Below, piece after piece: positions 56,382-64,000 of a stretch of 64,000 bases of DNA (positions are counted from its first letter, which is position 1; every line of letters begins with the position of its first letter). A program made the translations under genes and the position numbers. Origin of the DNA: Deroplatys truncata (taxonomy: Eukaryota; Arthropoda; Insecta; Mantodea; Mantidae); NCBI GenBank assembly GCA_030765065.1, contig CM060984.1, positions 105,257,488 to 105,321,487 of the forward strand, given 5' to 3'. The notes under the pieces were generated by a model. It saw only the letters and a list, made by a program, of their open reading frames with translations, searched no databases and was not told the origin of the DNA.

Positions 56382-56796
56382 TGTGTAAATAAAAATGCAC
56401 AGTGCTGTACACACATAATGTTCAAAACACGAGTCTCAATGGACTGCAATAATGCAAATGATTCGAGCGTAGCTCTAATGCAAATAATGATAATGGAGTT
56501 CTGTTGCGTTTCGTGCTTGTGCGTAGGCGTTTCAAATGGATGCTATGAACTACAGGAGTGAGTGGAAAAATGTATACTCTTTGGGTGAAAGGGATGTAAA
56601 TACATAATATCGAGCTGGCAATAACACACGTTTGATCCTCCTGTCTTGTTTTAATTGTGGATCGCTGATGCACATTCTTTGAAAAGAAAACCCTTGCATT
56701 TTAAACTATGGTGTAAACACGATTATGCGATTGTATATCCCACTGGAACATTTTTGGGCATAAATAATGTTCTAAGGACGAATCAATATTAAATAA
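56382..56796. other. Unassigned DNA
   Basis: Nothing recognised. Confidence 0.45.
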
Positions 56797-57085
56797 GGCT
56801 GAGCCCGTAGCTCAGTCGGTAGAGCACTTGCTGTGTGAAGGGTCCGGGGTTCGATTCCCGTCTGGGGGGAGGGAGCCAAGATTACTCCCTATCCTCCCTG
56901 GAGTCTAAAAGTGTGAAGGAGAGTGCGAATGTGTGAATTATCTAATGATTAAAACCCAAACGATACAACAACCTCAACGACAAGAGAATACGAGTTAACA
57001 CTATTGCTAATAGGTAATAACTTGGAAAGGCCACCGAAAAGACCAGTGTAGTTAGAGGCGGGATATAAATGGAACTAAAAAAGAA
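56797..57085 (+). mobile_element. SINE S4, tRNA-derived, with perfect TSD
   Basis: The head reads CCGTAGCTCAGTCGGTAGAG (A box) and GGGGTTCGATTCCCG (B box). The body ends GGGATATAAATGGAACTAAA and an A-rich tail. ATTAAATAA flanks it at 56788-56796 and 57086-57094. The first 75 nt look like a tRNA but do not close an acceptor or a regular 5-bp anticodon stem, so this is a SINE head and not a tRNA gene. Length 289 bp. The 83-codon minus frame at 56942-57193 is non-genic. Confidence 0.88.
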
Positions 57086-57094
57086 ATTAAATAA

Positions 57095-57639
57095 TACGTG
57101 TTCATGCTGTTCGCTGAAGGGCTGTTTCGATCTAATATCTTTGTACTTTCGATAGTGGAATACATTTATTTTAAAATACTGAAAATATATCATAAATTAT
57201 TACTACTTAATGATGGTAATGAAAGCCACAAATTAATTATTTTAGGATATCAATAATTTAAATAATTAAATTATAAAATGCAGGATAAAAGGGGCCAAAG
57301 CTTATGGGATGATTCTATGTGCTACACTAATTCAATAGTATTCTTTTATTTCCATAATTGTTATCTACACATATAAAGCAATTCACGTGTGTGACAGTAC
57401 CATTCTACTGTCACTTCATAGCATGTAAAACCTAATGCATTATTAATGGGCCACCAGGCACGCGCAGTCTATATAGGCCAGATAAAGTTTCATAACACGC
57501 TTACATCTTCGAAATGGGTGTAAGAAGGATATAGCAGGTTAAACCATAGTCAGGTTTTAAAAAGGTGGATCATTATGTGAGAGTTATGAAAACCCATACG
57601 CTTTGGATTACCATGACAAAAAGCCAATAGGAACATAAC
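57095..57639. other. Unassigned AT-rich DNA
   Basis: Nothing recognised. Confidence 0.45.
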
Positions 57640-58245
57640 ACTTAAAAAGTAAAAGTATTTGAAAATACAGACCAATAACAAAGGATATCTTGGAAATGAT
57701 TTACACCACAAGTAATTTTAGTTGACTTAAATTGTGTGCTTTACCGAGATATGCAGGTTTTTGTATAGTAGGGTTTTGTCCATCTCTTAAGTTTAGCAGT
57801 TATACAAAATTATACGAAATTTCTTCCGAATGAAGAGGACTTCACAGGTTATTCTCACAAAATATTCTAATTATCACATAAATACTTACATGAGGTTTTA
57901 ATAAAAATTGTACAGCCATTTTTGAAAAAATAGAAGGTAACAAAACATTTTCCATCTACTAAGTAGCTTGGGGTGGAGAAATGTTCTTGAAAATCTTCAT
58001 ATCACATTCTTGGACGTACTTAATTTAAATATAAGGTTTGGTATTTTACCGCTTTTTCGTTTTTGAGTTGTGCTTTTCATAGATAGACAGGCAGATAGAG
58101 AGACACAGATACACACAGATAATGTTTCTAAAAACGTTCTTTTTTCGATTCAGGAAACCATAGAAGTGTATTTCCGGCGAAGTCTCGGTATCGAAGTTTT
58201 GGATTGAGAGCAAACTATAGCCTAAATAGTAAATAAAGTAAAAGA
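57640..58245 (+). mobile_element. R1 repeat copy, diverged and 5'-truncated
   Basis: Forward sense from TTTGAAAATACAGACCAATA through AGCAGTTATACAAAATTATA, CTTGAAAATCTTCATATCAC and GTATTTCCGGCGAAGTCTCG to TAGTAAATAAAGTAAAAG. Terminal palindrome lost. Confidence 0.75.
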
Positions 58246-58271
58246 ATATGTGGGCTCGAACCCAGACGCAG

Positions 58272-58912
58272 ATAAAGGAGAAAAGCTATAGTATAACAAC
58301 TTAGTAATAATCCTTAGGTCTATGGATTGCGCGAGTATTCAGGAGGGATAAATCCCCCCCACTCTACTTGTCTTTCGCCTTTAGCTACTGAGTTACCCAA
58401 TGAGGTGTCTTAACAGGAAGTGAAACAAGTGAAAACTAGTGTCACGTCACTGTTATTAACACAACAATTTTATAGTATAGAAAAACTTAATAGGACCTTG
58501 TTTATATCGTGATAACTCAAAAATAAAATCCTTATTCCACTTCCGTAAGAGGTAAGTTAAAGAGCAAAGTTTCGAAATGATGATGTGCGATTGGTATCCC
58601 TGTAAAAAATTAAAGGCGCTATTTTTTTTATAAAGCTTCAGTTGAAATAATTGGTATTATAAAAATCAATCGGCAAGGAAATTTTTCCTTGAAGAGATAG
58701 ATGCGGGAGTGAAGGCAATGAAATACCCTAAAAGTATGAATAACTTTTAGAAGATATCCCATGATAATAACGCATATATGTGAGATACTATCGCTAGTTA
58801 TGTGCAAACATTTGTTTTCACATCCACTGCACCTTGCTCTTTGAGAGGGAATACACGTCAGTTGAGTTACCCCTACCAAGGGTTTTTTCTAAGTTGCTGA
58901 ACTGTAGTATGT
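58272..58912 (+). repeat. R2 interspersed repeat, copy 2
   Basis: Same order of blocks as 541-1400, without the ATG run and without the 0.2-kb segment. The boundary sequence AGTTACCCCTACCAAGGGTT confirms collinearity to the end. The minus frame at 58628-58879 is non-genic. Confidence 0.7.
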
Positions 58913-59440
58913 GATACATTTAAGTATCTGTTATACATTTTGATCATGCTAAACCACACCCTCTTTTGAACTTGAAGTGGAAAGAAACTTCATATTATCA
59001 CCTCCATTTATTATTATTGTACTATAATTTCAATACTATTATTGCTATTATTTGTAAAACTACAACATTTGTGGCGGTATTTTATATCACAACATTGTAA
59101 ATGCCAGAGTGATTGTAGTGTAAATAAGTATTATTGTATGACATTGATTTAAGATGTTTGTTAATTATAAGCATTGTTAGGAAATAAGTTTACACGGTCT
59201 CACTGAAACTGACAATAAGAGCGGGTAACAATGAGCGAGGGGGTGAGTTGTTTATCAATTATTAGAGACAAGCAAATGACGTCAGAGTAGCGCGCGTTTC
59301 TTTAGAAATGGAGGGAATTTCTTCCCTAGAGCATATGTGTTCGTAATTTTGATTGGATATAAATATAGACGCTAATGTTGGCGCGTTTTATTAACCAATA
59401 GCAGCTCGGTTATTACCTTTAGGCATATCGGGTGAGGGAG

Positions 59441-59478
59441 TATAAAAAGCTAAATCCAGAGACAGGTGTCGTTCAGTC
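59441..59478 (+). promoter_or_regulatory. TATA/Inr core promoter of LTR D
   Basis: TATAAAAAGC at 59441 is followed 34 bp later by TCAGTC at 59473-59478, an exact arthropod initiator (TCAGTY) at the usual distance. Fragments A and B have TCAGTTG initiators at the corresponding place. Confidence 0.7.
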
Positions 59479-59720
59479 CAACAGAAGCATTCGCGGGTAA
59501 TACGTCGTTCAGTTCAACAGAAACATTCGTGCATTACACGTCGTTCAGTTCAACAGAATCATTCACGAGTTACACGTCGCGCATTTCTACTGAATCATTC
59601 AGAAGGCAAACGTCGCGCAGTTTTAAGAAATCTCTCTCTCGAGTTACACGTCAGGTAGGTCTATGGAAGCATTCACGAAGTACACATTACGCAATTCTAC
59701 AGAAGCTCTCGCGTCGTAAA
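59468..59720 (+). repeat. Seven-unit 36-bp tandem repeat
   Basis: Units start GTCGTTCAGTCCAACAGAAG, GTCGTTCAGTTCAACAGAAA, GTCGTTCAGTTCAACAGAAT, GTCGCGCATTTCTACTGAAT and so on, decaying toward 3'. The 36-bp period is a multiple of three, which explains the 90-codon frame at 59466-59738. I do not call that frame a gene. Confidence 0.85.
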
Positions 59721-60075
59721 GTTGGTTACAAAATATGAAATACACGAATTAATACTGCGCGGCATATAAGTGATTGTAATTACATTCTAAAATATAACAG
59801 TTTCAGTCGGGCGTGTATCAAGAGTCAGTATGTGAAATTAATTAATTGTGACGGTAATAAAAGTGTAAAACCAAATTCTTTTATAAGTGTTATCTTTCAG
59901 TAACAAATCCTTTCCGTTTACACACCCTGTTCAAGAGATATGCTCGACTGAGTAGTAATAATAGCTAGCCGGAGGACAAAGAACCCAACATTCAAAGTAG
60001 TAAAACAATAACAGGCGCTCAGCAATAAGATAACACGAAGTTACTGCGACAAATTGGCTCCCATACGTGGGGCAG

Positions 60076-60952
60076 ATGAACATGAAGCATCTTCCAACTA
60101 CCAACAAATATTCTACTTCACATTATAAAAGGCAAGTCTCAATGACTGCGCGAAGGAAAAGCACAAAAATAAATACTGATAACTTATACGCTACACATAA
60201 ATGTCTACTACTACCAATAACGACCTTCCAGCTCTATGCTTGAATTACGGGCATAGGTCCGTAGCAGAACAAAAGAAAATCCCACTGGGGATCGCTTCGT
60301 GCTATAGACCTAGTTAGCAATTTTTGTTCCGAAAGAAATCACAATCACGTTGGTAGAAAAATAAGGATTTGGTACATTACACATCGTAATTTATATAACT
60401 TCAGATCAGTCCGCTATGTTCAAAATTAATGAGTTAGAAAGAGATAATGATCGAGCCACAAACTGTCGTTTATAACAAGTTTTATTTTTAACCAAACAGA
60501 GAACAAGAGGTGGCAACATATTCCTTTACAGGAGAAGATACTTTTCAAACTTCACTAAAATTAAGCTTCAATCTCTTACTGTCATGCATGGCTTTACTTT
60601 CATAACTCAAACTTCCTCTAGAGATCAACCGTAGGCTGACATCGGCGTTAATTATGAACCGCTGACCTGAAACATACTCAGTCAACAGCGAAACTAGAAT
60701 ATTGAACATCATTAGTTCCAAAGAAATTTCTTGCTACACGTTTTTATTCCCTAGTTAAATGTAAATGTAATGTTAGTCGATAATTTCCTGCGGTAAAATA
60801 AACGCATTACTATAATTGCATCCAAAATGTACTTACAAAAACATACTGCATAGTTATCATCAAAATAAACCACCTAAACTTATCAATTCTTCATCAGTGA
60901 TTGGGAATCCTTGCAGTTTCCATGAAGAGTGTTTACACTGCATTTACAATGG
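60076..60952. other. Unassigned DNA
   Basis: No coding continuation of LTR D and no other element recognised. Confidence 0.45.
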
Positions 60953-61018
60953 ATTACCGGTCTTTCACGCCCAATGTAGAATGGGATGCTAAGAGCGTCC
61001 ATATAAATAAAACAAATT
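60953..61018 (+). mobile_element. SINE S1, 3' fragment
   Basis: Only the last 65 bp of S1: CCGGTCTTTCACGCCCAATG, then GGGATGCTAAGAGCGTCCAT and an AAATAAAA tail. The only plus-strand S1 in the window. Confidence 0.85.
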
Positions 61019-62329
61019 ACGAAATGGCTATGTGTATTTTTCTGTACAACTTTGCTTACACACATGCCATGTAATTTGTATCAAAATTGTTATACCATGT
61101 GGTCCAACAGCACCGTATTTGACGTGTTCGGATAACCCTTCATGTATTAAAAGAGTTGCAGATCTCAACGGGGCAATTCCAAGTAAATACAAGTCAGTAC
61201 CACTAAATACTACAACTATAAACCTGCGGCTCTAAGAAACGTCCATATAGATACAAGGAGACAGTTGGAACATTAGTATAAGCTCCCTGGAGAAACAAAA
61301 TGTTTGACATTTATAGAAAATCGTACTGTCGTTGAAAGATATTGCTGCATTATATGTATCTATGTTTATTGCTATCACATTTCTGAATGCTTTGAGCTCA
61401 AACACTGGACTTCTGGTGAGGCATTTATGCAAGAAATTTGGGCACGAGCCTTTACGTGTTGCAGCATACGTTTAATTGTTTTCGCACAGTAATTGTTTTT
61501 AAAGACTAAAATTTCAATACAGTTTGTTATTTACTTCATCTCAAAATTAATGAAGACTGAAGTTAAAACTTCAGAGCTCTCTTCAATTTTCTACTCTAAT
61601 GTTAATGAGAGATCCATTTTTCGTAAATATATGCAGCTACACTACAATTAAAACATAACAAAGCAAAATCTATTGCATTCATTTTAACTTATACAAACTG
61701 CTAATGAATATAATAATTTTCAAGATTTAAGTGTTTAAATGCAACATCGTTAAACGGAACACCTGCATCTTAGAGAGATTTTTGGTCAACCACAGTACAA
61801 CACGCTGATGTTAAGTGGCGTAACTATACTTTTATGGCATCCATGATTCGCGACTCAGTATGATCTTTACTCGAGGGCGCGCGCAGCTCCCCTATTGTCC
61901 ATACTTTTAACACTTTCAAAGCAGTAGTCCGCTGGGTTCATTTCACAGATAAACAATGAAATATGTGTATTATTTAAAATAAAACAAGTTATATGTTGCT
62001 TTCATGTTACCTGCAAAAAATCAATAAATACAACGAGGACTCACTAGTCAATAGTGCTGCCATCCGGTTAGTATTTTAATTACATACATTTAACAAGATA
62101 AGAACCTTTTGTAAGAACTAAAACTTGTGAAAGCATAGTGTGGTCGACCAAAAGCAGTCGTATACAACTTAACTATAATGATAATTAAGACGCTCGTATG
62201 AAAATTATGAAATTCGCTGCCGCTCGTTTCATAAACGTACTCGCATCTTAATTACTATTATAACCTTGGTGCATAGTCTTTGCCGATGAAAGTCTATAAT
62301 TCAATTTGAGGTTACTGAACATAAAACTA
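61019..62329. other. Unassigned AT-rich DNA
   Basis: Frames of 62-67 codons on both strands resemble nothing known. No repeats recognised. Confidence 0.4.
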
Positions 62330-62386
62330 TAATACTTTCTCTGCCGCTTACCTGAGATGAAGTATTGCATTCGGTTCAAAGGTGTT

Positions 62387-62433
<47 letters not shown>

Positions 62434-62610
62434 TGTGTATGTGAACGAAATATATATACTTAAACAACTCTTACAATTATATCTTTATTTTTATATCTTT
62501 TCCACAAACTATTCTTATAAAATCTTATGTTTTTATCTACTTAATGTTAATCGATATAACGTTTGCAGAAATACTTTGATTATAATTTCCGTTGCAGATA
62601 AAAATGGAGT
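62330..62610. mobile_element. R1 chimera: both R1 ends, centre lost
   Basis: 62330-62445 is the reverse-sense R1 terminus with its GT tract (GAAGTATTGCATTCGGTT). From about 62500 the text is the forward-sense beginning region of R1 (AAACTATTCTTATAAAATCT, TTAATGTTAATCGATATAAC, GTTTGCAG). The two outer thirds are joined in conflicting orientation. Confidence 0.6.
62391..62438 (+). repeat. (GT)n microsatellite inside R1
   Basis: About 20 GT units plus interrupted TTGTGTGTATG. Longest GT run in the window. Confidence 0.95.
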
Positions 62611-62769
62611 AATGGAGGTCTTTATAAAGCGGGCCGTTATATTCTGGCCTTTACACATTCTTTCCATAATATAGCGAAAAATAAACGAATACTGACAGCA
62701 CCTCAAAAAGCGATAAACGTTTTGTGCAATACGTTTCCTTTATCTCCTATGGTCTACCAAATTTACAAA

Positions 62770-63035
62770 TTTAATCCCAAAAGAAGAAGACAACAGGTTA
62801 TTTAAAGAAAATCTAAAACATAATTTCATTAATCATGTAAATATCAAAAACATATTTTATAAAACTCATCAAGTGATTAAAAATATATAAAATAACGAAA
62901 TATTTTCCATATAATGGGTAGCTCGTGTTAGAGATTATTCTTTAAAACATGTGTTGGAAGATGTTTAACTTATACAGTTTGGTATTTATCAGACTTTTCA
63001 TTTTTTAGTTGTGTTGTTCTCTCTATTTCTCTCCC

Positions 63036-63082
<47 letters not shown>

Positions 63083-63185
63083 AAATATAAATTACCGGTA
63101 AAATCTCAATATGGATTCTTTTTTGGAATGGAACACCATATTTCCTCTACGTACTACAAGTAGGAGTTAGAGAAAATAAAAAAGG
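62770..63185 (+). mobile_element. R1 repeat, 3' half, diverged
   Basis: Forward sense: ATTTTCCATATAATGGGTAG, TGTTTAACTTATACAGTTTG, a CA tract, GTAAAATCTCAATATGGATT, and end GAGTTAGAGAAAATAAAAA with a degraded palindrome. Confidence 0.7.
63039..63080 (+). repeat. (CA)n microsatellite inside R1
   Basis: About 20 CA units at the fixed R1 position. Confidence 0.95.
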
Positions 63186-63560
63186 TTGAATAAATAAGAA
63201 ATATAATGTTTAAAGCAGTAAATTCTAAAAATTGTAGGCCAGCATTTTTAGGAATTTTCCTCACCCTAAGCAATCCCATGAATAGAATATATTTCCATCT
63301 TTTTATTTTCTCAAAAACGGTTATGTTGGTTTTGGATGAATATTGCATGTGTAATATGTTGCATTGCCAAATAAAATACATGTTTTTTAAATATCTTATG
63401 AGACTTTCTTTACAGTTACAAATTGTATAATATAACTAGGAACCATAAGAGGCAGACACAGTTTACAGAAAAAATGCAGATTCCATTAAATTAGTCTGTT
63501 ATGTAACATTGTGGTTTCTGTGACATTAACCATTTCTAAAATCTTCATTGTCTTTTCATT
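63186..63560 (-). mobile_element. R1 repeat, internal fragment, inverted to its neighbour
   Basis: Reverse sense: TTTTATTTTCTCAAAAACGG, AATAAAATACATG, ATAACTAGGAACCATAAGAG, ATTCCATTAAATTAGTCTGT. It abuts 62770-63185 in opposite orientation, like the 53690-54137 fold-back. Confidence 0.65.
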
Positions 63561-63832
63561 TGAATTATAAAACATTCTAAGCAGAGTACCTTAAAATCTT
63601 AAGTGTCTGGTCCCTTATCTATCATGAACTCAAATATGCAAGGATCATGCAGCATAAAGGCTAGCATACACTAACGTTTCTTTTCTCCCTATTTTTGTTT
63701 TACGTCGCTTTAACTACGTCGTCCTGTCACTACGGATTTGTTAAGAGTTGCCTTGCGGATGATTGTGTGGCGGACAGTTAGCATTCTAGGACTCCTCCAT
63801 GTAGCATACCATCTTATTTCGTCACATGTCCA

Positions 63833-64000
63833 CAGAGGCACGTGCACAGCAACTCTAGCTGTGCTTTGTGACGTGCAGTTGCAGACTCGACACGTCTCGA
63901 AGAGCCATATATACAGCAAATGCACTTGTGGTTTGTGACGAGCAGATGGCAACCTCGATAAGTACACACAGAGGCATATGTATAGCAACTGTACCTGTCC
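63833..64000 (+). repeat. Minisatellite, about 67-bp unit, running off the window
   Basis: Two and a half units with shared blocks AGAGGCACGTGCACAGCAAC / AGAGCCATATATACAGCAAA / AGAGGCATATGTATAGCAAC and CTTTGTGACGTGCAGTTGCA / GTTTGTGACGAGCAGATGGC. About 25% divergence between units. The array continues past the right edge. Opposing frames of 66-92 codons here are repeat shadows. Confidence 0.75.

Larger units (their letters stand above)
59150..60075 (+). mobile_element. LTR retrotransposon fragment D: LTR plus PBS
   Basis: An LTR-like unit with promoter (TATA 59441, Inr 59473), a transcribed tandem array, AATAAAA at 59856, and an end GAAGTTACTGCGACA (60051). This is followed at once by AATTGGCTCCCATACGTGGG, the same LTR-end/PBS arrangement seen once per unit in A, B and C. 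The 5' edge is approximate. No retroviral-type genes follow. Fossil fragment or solo LTR plus leader. Confidence 0.65.

Noticed and set aside
56797-56872. Possible functional tRNA gene
   Set aside because: A and B boxes are good, but the acceptor ends do not pair and the anticodon arm is irregular. A body, tail and 9-bp TSD show a SINE.
59466-59738. 90-codon serine/threonine-rich frame MSFSPTEAFAG...
   Set aside because: It arises from the 36-bp tandem array in LTR D and shows rapid unit decay. No protein family or conserved ending.
63710-63988. 92-codon minus and 66-codon plus frames at the right edge
   Set aside because: Both fall largely in the minisatellite and share its repeat. No family resemblance.
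1-64000. CRISPR arrays, bacterial operons, rRNA genes, a conserved host exon
   Set aside because: No spaced direct repeats with unique spacers, no ribosome-binding-site-led gene runs, no rRNA text, and no multi-exon coding pattern could be supported anywhere in the window.

Overview
This window looks like intergenic DNA from a large, AT-rich, repeat-dense insect genome. The evidence is its content of Tc1/mariner, Helitron-like, non-LTR, tRNA-SINE and LTR elements, and arthropod-type TATA/Inr promoters inside the LTRs. I found no convincing host protein gene and no standalone tRNA or rRNA gene. Nearly every long reading frame belongs to a transposable element or is a chance frame in repeat DNA.

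The dominant component is one interspersed family, called R1 here. About eighteen full or partial copies are scattered from 2.7 kb to 63.6 kb on both strands. A typical copy is 0.82-0.91 kb. It has an 11-bp inverted repeat (ACTTTCTCTAC / GTAGAGAAAGT) lying subterminally, a CA/GT tract that has expanded in some copies, and a palindrome at one end. This combination matches the DINE-1 / Helentron-associated (HINE) layout, and R1 is the best candidate for an undescribed family here. A canonical 5'-TC...CTAG-3' Helitron-like element (55.1-56.4 kb) lies 26 bp from one R1 copy.

Layout. 0-6 kb: R2 copy 1, R1 fragments, half of a fold-back MITE (R3), and a LINE 3' end. 6-15 kb: SINE S1, LTR fragment A (minus), SINE S3a, a complete but dead DD41D mariner with both TIRs, and LTR fragment B (plus). 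15-25 kb: R1 copies carrying insertions, SINEs, a Tc1 DD34E pseudogene and an internally deleted transposase. 25-29 kb: a minus-strand LINE (endonuclease and RT) cut by a solo LTR, an R3 MITE and a transposon fragment. 29-37.7 kb: a nest in which R1 is split by minus-strand LTR element E, which holds a fold-back SINE and is itself split by a very young plus-strand LTR element F. 38-49 kb: more R1, SINEs, an internally deleted mariner inside R1, and LTR fragment C. 49-64 kb: S1, an R3 MITE, a MITE with perfect 70-bp TIRs, R1 fold-backs, the Helitron, a SINE with clean TSDs, R2 copy 2, LTR fragment D with a tandem 36-bp array behind its promoter, and a minisatellite at the right edge.

The parts do not form a pathway. 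They record successive insertions, and the nesting gives a relative chronology: R1 and the LINE are old; E, the mariner derivative, the solo LTR and the R3 MITE are younger; element F is youngest, with only about three substitutions and one 2-bp indel between its 1.13-kb LTRs.
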